Shown: piece after piece, positions 5,791-13,552 of the stretch
How the letters are laid out: every line of letters starts with the position of its first letter
Position numbering within the stretch: the stretch's first letter is position 1
Assembly (NCBI GenBank): GCA_964532485.1
Contig: CAZHKE010000069.1
Coordinates: forward strand, 1 to 13,618
From: DATBSK01 sp964532485
Lineage (GTDB): Bacteria > Actinomycetota > Acidimicrobiia > IMCC26256 > PALSA-555
Length of the DNA stretch: 13,618 nucleotides
Direction of reading: 5' to 3'
Notes under the pieces: model-generated
Told to the model about the DNA's origin: nothing
Databases searched by the model: none
Seen by the model: only the letters and a program-made list of their open reading frames with translations
Program-made: the position numbers and the translations under genes

Positions 5791-8700
5791 GTGAACTGCC
5801 CGTCGTGCGGGGCCGCCGTTCCCCCCGAGGCACGCTTCTGCGCCACGTGTGGCCACGCTCTGGTCAGCCGGCCCGACGAGCGTCGAGTCGCCACGCTCGT
5901 GTTCGGCGACCTCGTCGGCTTCACCGGCATGGCGGAGGCCGCCGACCCGGAGCAGGTGAAGCGCCTCGTCGACACGTGCTTCGGTGCCCTCTCCTCCGAC
6001 GTGACGGCCTTTGGTGGGCGAGTCGACAAGATCGTCGGCGACGAGCTCGTCGCGATCTTCGGCGCGCCGGTCGCCCACGAGGACGACGCCGAGCGGGCCG
6101 TGCGCTGCGGACTCCAGATGCAGCGCACGCTCGGGACTCTTGCCGAGCGGCTCGGGATCTCGGTGCAGATCCGCATCGGCGTCAACACCGGCGAGGTGCT
6201 CGTCGGTGCGCTCGCCGGCGAGATCACCGCGATGGGCGACGCGGTCAACACCGCCAGCCGCCTCGAGGCACTCGCGCTGCCGGGGCAGGTCGTCGTGGGG
6301 CCGTCGACGCACGCCGCCACCGCCGACATCATCATGTACGACTCACTCGGCGCACAGCAGGTGAAGGGCCGCGGCGAGCCGGTCAACGCCTGGCAGGCAG
6401 TCGGGACCCTGGCGCCTCCGGGTCGGCGCCGACGCGCGCGCACTCCCATCGTCGGCCGTGACGCCGAGCTGGCCATGCTCCGGGGCGTCCTCGAAGCGAC
6501 GCAGCTCCGACGGCGCGCACACTTCGTCGTCGTCGCCGCCGACGCCGGGGTGGGCAAGAGCCGCCTCGTCGGGGAGATCGTTCGCGAGGCCGAGAGCTGC
6601 CGCGAGGCACGGGTGCTGCGCACGCACTGCGTCCCCTACGGCGAAGACCTGTGGTACCCGATCGCCGAGCTGATCCGGAACTGCTGCGAGATCCTGCCCG
6701 ACGATTCGCCGGAGTCGGTTCGCGACGCGGTCGTCAGGGCGATCGGCTCCACCGACCACCCGGCCGACGAGGCCGAGGTGGCGCGTACGACGCGTGGACT
6801 CCTCTATCTCCTGGGACACCCGGGGGCGATGCACGACGTCGAGCCGGCGCGGGCACGAGACGACGCTGCGCTCGCGGCGCAGCAGCTCCTGAGCGCGATC
6901 GCCCGCGCGCAGCCGCTCGTCGTCTCGGTCGCCGACCTGCACTGGGCCGACGACATCGTGCTCGACATTCTCGTGCGGCTCATCGAGGGGATGCGCGCGC
7001 TGCCGATCACCGTCTTCGCGACGACGCGTCCCGAGCTCCTCGAGCGTTGGAGCCCCTCACCGGGACGGCACAACTTCACGCTGCTGCACCTCGACCCCCT
7101 CGACGCGGACGCCGTCGCGGCGCTCGCGAGCGAGCTGCTCGGATCCGACGTCGACCCGCGGATCGTCGCGCTCCTGTGCGAGCGGTCGGGCGGCAACCCG
7201 TTCTTCGTCGAGGAGCTCGCCGCGCTGCTACGCGAGAGCGGACCCGACGCTGCACCGGCGACCCTGAACACGGGGAAGCTGCCGGCGACGCTGCGGGGCC
7301 TCGTCGCGGCGCGCCTCGACGCGCTCGGCCCCGTCGAGCGGGCCGTCCTCGAGGACTGCGCCGTCGTCGGCGCCTCGGGCAGCGTCGACGCGGTCCGCGC
7401 ACTCGTCGACGGACGAGGTGATGTCATCGACGTGCAGGATGCGTTGCTCGCGCTCGACGGACGCGAGCTCCTCACGCTCGACGACGACGAGTTCCGGTTC
7501 CCGTCCGAGGTCGTGAGGACCGTGGCCTATGGAACGCTCGCCAAGGCGGAGCGAGCGCGGCGGCACGCGGCACTCGCCGAGTGGCTCGGTGAGCACGCGG
7601 GCGGGGCGGAAGGCCCGTACGCCGAGCGTGCCGCGTACCACTACGGGACCGTGGCCGAGCTCATCGCCGAGCTCGGGCCCGTCACTGGGATCCCGACGGA
7701 CTTCGCCGACCGCGCGCTCCACGCGCTGGAGACCGCGGCGAGCCGCGCGTCCGCTGCCGAGCTCTGGCGGAGCGCGGTGCGTCTGTACGACCAGTGCGTC
7801 CGCCTGCTGCCCCCCGACATCGACGACGAGCACCGGTGGCAGGTCCAGCTCGGGCGGGCGCAAGCGCACGCCGAGTACCGAGACCTCGCCACCGCCACGA
7901 TCGACCTCGAGGAGGTCCTCGACGAGGTGCCACCGGAGTCGAGGTTCCGGGCCCGCGCGCTGACGCACCTCGCCGAGGTCAAGCAGATGGAGGGCGACTA
8001 CCCCGGGTCGTTCCGGACCATCGACGACGCGCTCGACCTCTGTCGTCGGATCGCCGACGAGCACGGCCTGGCGACTGCGCTGCGGGCGCGGGGGCGCACG
8101 TCCATGTTCACGGGCGACATGGACCGCGCCGACGCCGACTGTCGCGAAGCGCTGGCCGTGTACCGACGACTCGACGACCGCCGCGGCGAGGCGTGGGCGC
8201 TCCAGAACCTTGCGACGATCGCCTTCTTCCGCGGCCACACGGAGCAGGCCGACGAGTTCCTGCAGGAAGCCAGCGCGACGTTCGATGATCTCGGCGACTG
8301 GGGCGGTCGGTCGTTCGCCTCGGCGCTGCTCGCCTGGGTGCGCTTCATGCAGAGTCGACTCGACGAGTCGGAGAAGCTCGCGCTCGAGCAGCTGCCCGAG
8401 TCGGAGGCGCGCGGCGACCGCTACGTCGCCGGCCTCCTCGAGATGCTGCTCGGCAACATCGCGCTCTGGCGTGGTCAGGCTGGGGTCGCGCTCGAGCGCG
8501 CCCGCAAGGCCGTCGGCCGCTTCCACGCGCTCGGCGACCCCTGGGCGATGGGCCAGGCGACCGGCATCGAGCTGCGGGCCCAGGCGGCTGCCGGCGAAGT
8601 CGAGGCGGCGATGGACCGCGTCGGCTCCGACGAGGTCGCGGGCATCACGGGCCCACCGATGCACATGCTGCGCGCCCACATGCTCGTGCACGTCGGTGAC

Positions 8701-9255
8701 CCCGAAGCCCTGCCCGTGGCGCTGCACCTGTCGGGCGCCGAGGGCATCGCCGACCAGTCGTTCGGCACCGACGCGCCCCGTGCGCTCGGGCTCGCCCTGC
8801 TGCAGGCGGGGCGCACCGACGAGGCGGTCGCACACCTCAGCGAGCTGGACCGCGACGGCAACGCCGGGGCCGCCGACGCGGCTGCGCTCGGGCTCGCGCT
8901 CGTCGCCGCGGGCCGGACCGACGAGGTCTTCGAGCTCGTCGGGCGCACACTCGACCACGGGACCTACCTCGACCGGCTGCAGCTGGGTCTGGCCGAGGCG
9001 TTCGCCAAGCTCCAACGCAACGATGCCGACGCGGCCGACGCGTTCGACGCGCTCGTCGCCACCGCCGAGGCCACCGAGTCGCGCCTCGACCAGGCGGTCG
9101 TGCACCTCGCACGGAGCGAGGCCTGGCGTTCGCTCGAGCGTCCCGACGCGGACGGCGCCGAGCGCGAGGCGAACGCGCGCATCGAGATGATCGGCACGCC
9201 CCTCACCGGCTGGCAGACCGTCTTCTCGGTCGCCGCCCGCAACGCCCCTCTCTGA
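5791..9255 (+). CDS. Zinc ribbon - class III adenylate cyclase - P-loop ATPase - TPR signalling protein
   Basis: A 1154-residue cytoplasmic signalling protein. Order of parts: zinc ribbon (C3, C6, C17, C20); class III nucleotide cyclase at about 31-205; AAA/STAND-type ATPase beginning at TPIVGRDAEL (218-227); TPR-like helical repeats from about 640 to the end. The cyclase keeps metal ligands D40 (FGDLVGFT) and D84 (KIVGDE), purine-reading K80, and N153 and R157 in GDAVNTASRLE. The second purine-reading position is T146 rather than Asp, which is typical of class IIIb enzymes and favours cAMP as product. Walker A is ADAGVGKS with K256, its first Gly replaced by A250; Walker B-like VADLHWADD has D382. 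The protein probably couples ligand or protein sensing by ATPase/TPR to cyclase activity. There is no C-terminal LuxR domain. Its GTG start is set by the zinc ribbon directly after it. Confidence 0.92.
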   Translation: MNCPSCGAAVPPEARFCATCGHALVSRPDERRVATLVFGDLVGFTGMAEAADPEQVKRLVDTCFGALSSDVTAFGGRVDKIVGDELVAIFGAPVAHEDDAERAVRCGLQMQRTLGTLAERLGISVQIRIGVNTGEVLVGALAGEITAMGDAVNTASRLEALALPGQVVVGPSTHAATADIIMYDSLGAQQVKGRGEPVNAWQAVGTLAPPGRRRRARTPIVGRDAELAMLRGVLEATQLRRRAHFVVVAADAGVGKSRLVGEIVREAESCREARVLRTHCVPYGEDLWYPIAELIRNCCEILPDDSPESVRDAVVRAIGSTDHPADEAEVARTTRGLLYLLGHPGAMHDVEPARARDDAALAAQQLLSAIARAQPLVVSVADLHWADDIVLDILVRLIEGMRALPITVFATTRPELLERWSPSPGRHNFTLLHLDPLDADAVAALASELLGSDVDPRIVALLCERSGGNPFFVEELAALLRESGPDAAPATLNTGKLPATLRGLVAARLDALGPVERAVLEDCAVVGASGSVDAVRALVDGRGDVIDVQDALLALDGRELLTLDDDEFRFPSEVVRTVAYGTLAKAERARRHAALAEWLGEHAGGAEGPYAERAAYHYGTVAELIAELGPVTGIPTDFADRALHALETAASRASAAELWRSAVRLYDQCVRLLPPDIDDEHRWQVQLGRAQAHAEYRDLATATIDLEEVLDEVPPESRFRARALTHLAEVKQMEGDYPGSFRTIDDALDLCRRIADEHGLATALRARGRTSMFTGDMDRADADCREALAVYRRLDDRRGEAWALQNLATIAFFRGHTEQADEFLQEASATFDDLGDWGGRSFASALLAWVRFMQSRLDESEKLALEQLPESEARGDRYVAGLLEMLLGNIALWRGQAGVALERARKAVGRFHALGDPWAMGQATGIELRAQAAAGEVEAAMDRVGSDEVAGITGPPMHMLRAHMLVHVGDPEALPVALHLSGAEGIADQSFGTDAPRALGLALLQAGRTDEAVAHLSELDRDGNAGAADAAALGLALVAAGRTDEVFELVGRTLDHGTYLDRLQLGLAEAFAKLQRNDADAADAFDALVATAEATESRLDQAVVHLARSEAWRSLERPDADGAEREANARIEMIGTPLTGWQTVFSVAARNAPL

Positions 9256-9274
9256 CGCGGTCGGGCGGGTGCGG

Positions 9275-10243
9275 TCAGGCGGCTCGGCGGCCGATGGCGT
9301 CCAGCACCCGGGCGGCGGCGAGGCCGTCGACGAACGTCGGGACGTCCTCCGACGCGATGCCCGCTTCCACGGCGTCTCGCACGACCTCGGCCCAGCGCTG
9401 CATCGGCACGAGATGCGGGTCGCCGTCGGTCCGTGGGCGCTCGTGCTCCTCGCGTGACTCGCCCTCGCGGCGGAGCACGATCCGCGCGTCGGCGACGCAC
9501 TCGAGCACCCCTTCTCTGCCGCTGACCACGAGGCGCGGCGCCACGCTGGTCGCGGCCGCGAAGGACGAGTCGACCACGATGGTCACGCCCGACTCGGTGC
9601 GCAGCCACGCGCTGAACGCGTCCTCGGCGTCGCATGCCCGGAGCACGCCATCGCCGTCGGGGCGCTCGGGCACGACGGTCCGGGTGACCCCCTGGGCGTC
9701 GGCGATCTCGCCGAACGTCCAGCGCAACATGTCGACCGCGTGTGAGCCCCACGCGCCGATCCAGCCACCGCCGCTCGCCCGGTCGAACAGCCAGCCGTGA
9801 CGCCTCGGTGGCACGACCGATCCCGCGCTCAGGTGCGTCCACGTGACGTGGTCGACCTCACCGACCGCCCCGTTGGTCACGAGCGCGCGCAACCGGCGGC
9901 GCATGGGTTCGAAGCGGAACTCGAAGTTCAGCAGGTGCAGGCAATCGGCTGCCTCGGCGGCGGCGAGCAGCGTCTCGGCCTCGAGCGCGTCGGTGCCGAA
10001 GGGCTTGTCGCAGAGCACGGCGTGGCCGCCGAGCAGCCCGCGCCGGACGTGCGCCGCGTGCAGGAACGGCGGCGAGTGCACGCTCAGCAGGTCGAGGTCG
10101 GACCGGTCGCACAGCCGGGCGACGCCGGCGTCGTCTCGCGCCGACACGACGTCGACGACCTCGCAGCCGGGCGTGCGCTCGAACACCGGCGCGACGACAC
10201 GCGCGCCGAAACCCGTCCCGACGACGCCGACGCGCACGCTCAC
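9275..10243 (-). CDS. Gfo/Idh/MocA family NAD(P)-dependent oxidoreductase
   Basis: A 322-residue sugar or inositol-type dehydrogenase. The N-terminal Rossmann fold starts VRVGVVGTGFGARVVAP (residues 3-19). CDKPFG at 78-83 holds the conserved Lys80 of the usual EKP motif, with Asp in place of Glu. The C-terminal domain contains GGGWIGAWGSHAVDML at 158-173, with H168 and D171 in the usual active-site region. Substrate cannot be read; family members oxidise or reduce glucose, inositol, deoxysugars or 3-keto glycosides. The GTG start at 10243 comes ten bases after the yczE-like stop, so it is the last gene of that operon. A second GTG two codons in is an alternative. It converges on the cyclase gene with only 19 bp between stops and no evident hairpin there. 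Confidence 0.88.
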   Translation of the reverse strand: MSVRVGVVGTGFGARVVAPVFERTPGCEVVDVVSARDDAGVARLCDRSDLDLLSVHSPPFLHAAHVRRGLLGGHAVLCDKPFGTDALEAETLLAAAEAADCLHLLNFEFRFEPMRRRLRALVTNGAVGEVDHVTWTHLSAGSVVPPRRHGWLFDRASGGGWIGAWGSHAVDMLRWTFGEIADAQGVTRTVVPERPDGDGVLRACDAEDAFSAWLRTESGVTIVVDSSFAAATSVAPRLVVSGREGVLECVADARIVLRREGESREEHERPRTDGDPHLVPMQRWAEVVRDAVEAGIASEDVPTFVDGLAAARVLDAIGRRAA

Positions 10244-10253
10244 CGCCGGACGC

Positions 10254-10922
10254 TCACTCGCCGACCGTCGCTTGGGGCTCGGGATCGACTCCCCCGACGC
10301 CGAGATGGAGGCGCGCCAGGAACCAGTGACCGAGTGGACCGATCGAGAAGGCGAACAGCACGGTTCCGATGCCGACGTCGCCGCCGAGCGTCCACCCGAT
10401 CGCCAGTGCCGTGACCTCCAGCACGGTGCGCACGATCCACAATCGGTAGCCCTTCGCGGCGATGCCCGTCATCAGCCCATCGCGGGGGCCGGGGCCGAGG
10501 CCGGCGCCGATGTAGAACGCCATGCCGAACGACGTCACGATGATGCCGGCGAGCAGCATCACCCAGCGCAGCGCGTCGTGGGCCGGGGCGGGGATCAGCT
10601 CGAGGAACCCGTCGACGATGAAGCCGAGGGTCAGCGTGTTGATGATCGTGCCGACACCGGCCCGCTGCCCCAGCGGGATCCACGCGACGAGGATGAGCAG
10701 GCCCAGCAGCACGACGACCGTGCCGAACGACAGTCCGGTCACGTCGGCGAGACCCTGGTGCAGCACGTCGTAGGGGCTCACGCCGAGCTCCGCGAGCAGG
10801 ATCAGCGAGATGCCGAACGACAGCACGACGATGCCGACGAGCAGCCGCGGCAGCCGTCGGCGGAGCTCGGCGATGCTCGGGAACGTGAGGACCTCGAGCT
10901 CCGGGCGCGGCTGGTCGCTCAT
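10254..10922 (-). CDS. YczE/YitT-type integral membrane protein
   Basis: A 222-residue polytopic membrane protein of the YczE/YyaS/YitT group, with about six predicted helices (approximately 25-45, 63-82, 93-110, 119-140, 163-180, 184-204). The group's conserved stretches are clear: GVSPYDVLHQGLADVTGLSFGTVV at 47-70 (split as GVSPYDVLHQGLAD and VTGLSFGTVV), WIPLGQRAGVGTIIN at 81-95, and YIGAGLGPGPRDGLMTGIA at 137-155. Its biochemical role is not established; a transporter-like or regulatory role has been guessed for relatives. It lies between the GH4 gene (70 bp upstream) and the Gfo/Idh/MocA gene (10 bp downstream) on one strand, so it may move a sugar or product of that unit, which is inference. 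ATG at 10922 overlaps a possible mini-ORF stop as ATGA. Confidence 0.88.
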   Translation of the reverse strand: MSDQPRPELEVLTFPSIAELRRRLPRLLVGIVVLSFGISLILLAELGVSPYDVLHQGLADVTGLSFGTVVVLLGLLILVAWIPLGQRAGVGTIINTLTLGFIVDGFLELIPAPAHDALRWVMLLAGIIVTSFGMAFYIGAGLGPGPRDGLMTGIAAKGYRLWIVRTVLEVTALAIGWTLGGDVGIGTVLFAFSIGPLGHWFLARLHLGVGGVDPEPQATVGE

Positions 10923-10996
10923 CGCCCCGCCGCGACGGCCGCTGAGGCCCCGAGCTCCCCGATAGACGTGCAGACGCGCAGGTCGAGCCCGCTCAC
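10919..10996 (-). CDS. Possible 25-residue mini-ORF bridging the GH4 and yczE-like genes
   Basis: A GTG at 10996 overlaps the GH4 stop as GTGA, and its frame runs 25 codons to a TGA at 10921-10919 that overlaps the yczE-like ATG as ATGA. The ORF therefore fills the whole gap with 4-nt overlaps at both ends. Codon third positions are mostly G or C, like real genes here. The peptide begins MSGLDLRVCTSIGEL and ends in an Ala-rich tail; no family is recognised. It may only be a translational-coupling bridge, or chance in GC-rich DNA. Confidence 0.3.
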   Translation of the reverse strand: MSGLDLRVCTSIGELGASAAVAAGR

Positions 10997-12369
10997 GCGA
11001 ACTGGGGCAGCCACGCGCTCGTCGCGGCGAGCAGCTCGTCGGTCATGCGGCCGAGCTCGTGATAGTCGATCCTTCCGGCGAGGGGGTCGGTCAGCATCGC
11101 CTCGAACACCGCGTCGCGGTCGCCGCTGCACGCGGCGTCGACCGTGAGCTCCTGGCTCGCCGAGACGCGGCGCAGCTGCTCCGCGATCGCCGGCGGCAGC
11201 GATGCTTCGTCACGGCCCCGCACGCCCTGCCCGTCGACGATGCACATGCTCTCGACGACGGCGTCGGGAGGGAGGTCGGGAACCTGGCCCGCGTTCGGGA
11301 TGTTGAGCGGGAACCACCCGGCGCGCTCCTGCTCGCGGCACACGATGACGGGCGCGACCATCTCCCCCGACGGCACCGACGACACCCCGTCGGACTCCAG
11401 CATCTCCTCCATGTCGGCGATGTGTCTGCCCTGCCACCACTCGCGACCCTCGATGGTCGTGATCTCGACGCCCCAGCGCTTCCCCCAGCCCGACTCCTCG
11501 GTGAGGAACCCCGGGAAGAACTCGACGAGGTGGCGGTCACCCGCGGCCGGCAGCACCCCGAAGCGCGCCAGCAGCTCGAGCTTCACGCGGTTCGCGGCGA
11601 GGAGATCCCCCTTGGTCCAGTCGGGACCCTCCGACACCTTCTCGTGGCCGAGACCTTCGGGGAAGTCCATCGCGAGCGGTTCGCCGCCGCGCTCGTCGGC
11701 GTGGTCGTGCAGGTCGCGGATCAGGGCGAGGCCGTCTTCGCCCCTGACATCGAGCCCGGTCACGAACGGAAGGTGGTTGACGCCGGCCACCGTCGGCGCG
11801 ACATCGAAGAACGGCACGTCGAGCAGCAGGCTCGTCGTGAACTGCATGATCGTGACCTCGTGGCACAGGCCGATGGTCGTGATCGGCGATTCGCGGGTGA
11901 CCGACCGGCAGATCGACGTCATGGGATTCGTCAGGTTGAGCAGCCACGCATCCGGGCACACCTCTTCCATGTCGCGAGCGATCTGGCGGAACACCGGGAT
12001 GTTGCGCAGCGCGCGTGTGATGCCGCCCGGGCCGACGCTGTCCCCGACGGTCTGCTTGATGCCGTAGCGCTCGGGGATCTCGAGGTCGTGGCGCATCGAT
12101 TCGAAGCCACCGATCGAGATCGTGACGACGACGTAGTCGGCGCCGACGAGCGCCTCCCGCTGGTCCGTTGTCGTCGTCGCCGTGATGCCGATGTCGCGCA
12201 CTCGGGCGATGTGCTCGACGAGCTCGGCCATGCGAGGCAGCGGCGTCGGGTCGATGTCCTCGAGCACGAGGTCGGCCTCGTGGAGAGCAGGGGTGTTGGC
12301 CAGGTCGACGAGCAGCTTCGGCACCCACTGGTAGCTGCCGCCACCGATGATCACGATTCGTGGGCTCAT
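10993..12369 (-). CDS. Glycoside hydrolase family 4 (NAD+- and metal-dependent glycosidase)
   Basis: GH4 enzymes cleave alpha- or beta-glycosides (glucosides, galactosides, glucuronides, 6-phospho-sugars) by NAD+-mediated oxidation at C3 followed by elimination; they need a divalent metal. The 458-residue length is normal. The N-terminal Rossmann motif is IVIIGGGSYQWVPKLL (5-20). VGDSVGPGGITRALRNIPVF at 108-127, LTNP at 146-149, GLCHE with C169 and GVNHL with H199 supply the Cys/His metal site, and DRHLVEFFPGF follows at 278-288. I cannot tell phospho- from free-sugar specificity; no PTS gene is nearby. ATG at 12369 has GGAG six bases upstream; the frame extends 28 codons further upstream without family similarity. 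The start overlaps the stop of a possible 43-residue ORF. Next downstream is the yczE-like gene. Confidence 0.92.
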   Translation of the reverse strand: MSPRIVIIGGGSYQWVPKLLVDLANTPALHEADLVLEDIDPTPLPRMAELVEHIARVRDIGITATTTTDQREALVGADYVVVTISIGGFESMRHDLEIPERYGIKQTVGDSVGPGGITRALRNIPVFRQIARDMEEVCPDAWLLNLTNPMTSICRSVTRESPITTIGLCHEVTIMQFTTSLLLDVPFFDVAPTVAGVNHLPFVTGLDVRGEDGLALIRDLHDHADERGGEPLAMDFPEGLGHEKVSEGPDWTKGDLLAANRVKLELLARFGVLPAAGDRHLVEFFPGFLTEESGWGKRWGVEITTIEGREWWQGRHIADMEEMLESDGVSSVPSGEMVAPVIVCREQERAGWFPLNIPNAGQVPDLPPDAVVESMCIVDGQGVRGRDEASLPPAIAEQLRRVSASQELTVDAACSGDRDAVFEAMLTDPLAGRIDYHELGRMTDELLAATSAWLPQFA

Positions 12370-12497
12370 GCTGCGCTCCGGACACAACCCGGCGCGCGGT
12401 CGGTCCAACCGTGGATGGCGAAGGGGCCGAGCGGGTCGGGCGACGGAAGCCACCCCGGCAGCGCGAGGACGAGCTGCACGAGTCGCGCTTCGAACAC
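12366..12497 (-). CDS. Possible 43-residue leader ORF coupled to the GH4 gene
   Basis: GTG at 12497 opens 43 codons whose TGA overlaps the GH4 ATG as ATGA. GC-rich third positions start about at this GTG, while the codons just upstream of it end mostly in A or T. A promoter-like TTCGCA-N17-TAGGTT lies seven bases before the GTG, so it could be the first, leaderless cistron of the GH4 operon. The peptide starts MFEARLVQLVLALPGWLPSP, is mildly hydrophobic at first, and ends GCVRSAA. No family recognised. It may be a real small protein or a coupling leader. Confidence 0.4.
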   Translation of the reverse strand: MFEARLVQLVLALPGWLPSPDPLGPFAIHGWTDRAPGCVRSAA

Positions 12498-12504
12498 GGC
12501 GCCG

Positions 12505-12533
12505 AACCTATCTGGTCGTCTCGTTGATGCGAA
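12505..12533 (-). promoter_or_regulatory. Candidate promoter of the GH4 operon (TTCGCA-N17-TAGGTT)
   Basis: On the minus strand TTCGCA (12533-12528) matches the -35 consensus at four of six positions, and TAGGTT (12510-12505) fits TANNNT, with a 17-bp spacer. Transcription would begin about at the GTG of the possible leader ORF, giving roughly 125 bases before the GH4 ATG. Confidence 0.45.
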
Positions 12534-12614
12534 GAAGCGCAGCGCCTGCACGCCGTGATCGCCGTCGAAGACGTCGTGAACAGGGGTCCGACCGTCTGCC
12601 TCGGGAGCGCACGG

Positions 12615-12664
12615 TAGCGTCGCCGCCAGGACCGTGACGCTCGAGTCAGGCCGCGATCGGGAGG
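12615..12664 (+). promoter_or_regulatory. Candidate -10 (TAGCGT) and ribosome site of the dehydrogenase gene
   Basis: TAGCGT at 12615-12620 fits TANNNT, with no good -35. It would give a leader of about 44 bases. GGGAGG at 12659-12664 lies six bases before GTG 12671 and fixes that start. In contrast to several neighbours, this gene has a normal Shine-Dalgarno leader. Confidence 0.4.
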
Positions 12665-12670
12665 GGTCGA

Positions 12671-13552
12671 GTGCGGATCGGATTTGTCGGGCTCGGCGCG
12701 ATGGGTCTGCCGATGACGCGTCATCTCGTGGAGGCCGGCCACGACGTGACTGTGGCCTCGCGCAGTCGCGCACCCATCGAGACGGCCATCGGCTTCGGAG
12801 CGACGGAGGGCGAGGGACCGCGGGGCGTCGCGGAGGCCAGCGACATGGTGATCCTGTGCGTCCCGAACTCGCCCGAGGTCGTCGAGGTCGTCGACGCGAT
12901 CATGCCGGTCGCCGACGGCGTGCTCGTCGTCGACACGTCGACGATCGATCCGTCGGTCGAGCGCGCGCAACACGAGCGGGTCACGGCGGCCGGCGGGCGC
13001 TACCTCGAAGCACCGGTGTCGGGCGGAACGGCGGGTGCCGAGGCGGGGACCCTCACGCTCATGGTCGGCGGCGAGGAGCGCGTGCTCGACGCGGCCCGGC
13101 CGGCGCTCGACCCGTTCGCGGGGTTGATCGTGCACGTGGGCGGCGCCGGGATGGGCCAGGTCGTCAAGCTCTGCAACAACCTCATCTACGCGGCGCAGAT
13201 GCTCGCGACCGCGGAGGCCACGATCATGGCCACGACGTCAGGCGTGGACCTGTCGAAGCTCTACGAGGTGCTCACGCACGCGACCGGCGACTGCGTCGCG
13301 GTGCGGACACGTCTGCCCGCCGAGGGCGTTCTCCCCGAGAGCCCGGCGTCGAACGGCTGGAGGCCGGGGTTCATGACCGACCTGATGGCCAAGGACCTCG
13401 ATCTCGCGATCGACTGCGCCGCGAGCAGCGGCACCCCCTTGTTCACGTCGGGGATCGTGCGCCAGATCCTCGGCGCCGCGAGCGCGGCTGGGTACGGGCG
13501 CGAGGACTTCTCGGCGCTGGCGAAGGTGCTGCGGACGCTCGCCGGGACGTGA
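12671..13552 (+). CDS. 3-hydroxyisobutyrate dehydrogenase family NAD(P)-dependent oxidoreductase
   Basis: A 293-residue beta-hydroxyacid dehydrogenase; family members act on 3-hydroxyisobutyrate, tartronate semialdehyde, L-serine and similar compounds. The Rossmann motif is GFVGLGAMGLPM at 4-15, followed by VVDTSTIDP at 86-94. The substrate loop is APVSGGTAGAEAGTLTLMVGG at 114-134 (split APVSGGTAGAE and AGTLTLMVGG). The catalytic Lys is K166 in GAGMGQVVKLCNN at 158-170, and KDLDLA follows at 241-246. Length and motif order are normal. The start GTG 12671 has GGGAGG six bases upstream. It is divergent from the GH4 operon, so the two may share regulation. If the unit degrades uronates or similar sugars, a tartronate semialdehyde reductase role would fit, but the sequence does not settle the substrate. 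Confidence 0.92.
   Translation: MRIGFVGLGAMGLPMTRHLVEAGHDVTVASRSRAPIETAIGFGATEGEGPRGVAEASDMVILCVPNSPEVVEVVDAIMPVADGVLVVDTSTIDPSVERAQHERVTAAGGRYLEAPVSGGTAGAEAGTLTLMVGGEERVLDAARPALDPFAGLIVHVGGAGMGQVVKLCNNLIYAAQMLATAEATIMATTSGVDLSKLYEVLTHATGDCVAVRTRLPAEGVLPESPASNGWRPGFMTDLMAKDLDLAIDCAASSGTPLFTSGIVRQILGAASAAGYGREDFSALAKVLRTLAGT

Larger units (their letters stand above)
12498..12670. other. Divergent intergenic region between the GH4 unit and the dehydrogenase gene
   Basis: Apart from the possible leader ORF, the roughly 300 bp between the GH4 start and the dehydrogenase start holds no gene I can support. It contains the leftward promoter candidate at 12505-12533, the rightward -10 candidate at 12615-12620 and the ribosome site of the dehydrogenase at 12659-12664. 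No clear operator palindrome was seen. Confidence 0.6.

Noticed and set aside
5626..6312. Upstream extension of the pterin dehydratase frame
   Set aside because: It runs through the promoter and antisense to the cyclase start; the family is only about 95 residues long and a promoter lies just before the GTG.
7228..9105. Long open frame antisense to the cyclase gene (625 codons, minus strand)
   Set aside because: It lies entirely inside a gene with clear domains, is rich in R, V, E and G as expected from GC-rich shadow frames, and shows no family motif.
9256..9274. Terminator between the convergent cyclase and oxidoreductase genes
   Set aside because: Only 19 bp lie between the stops and no inverted repeat of useful length was seen.
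12370..12453. N-terminal extension of the GH4 protein to 12453
   Set aside because: It would precede the Rossmann motif with 28 Arg/Pro-rich residues; the ATG at 12369 has a ribosome site and a 4-nt overlap with an upstream frame.
11059..12558. Plus-strand open frame of 499 codons over the GH4 gene
   Set aside because: It is antisense to a confident GH4 enzyme and has no recognisable motif.
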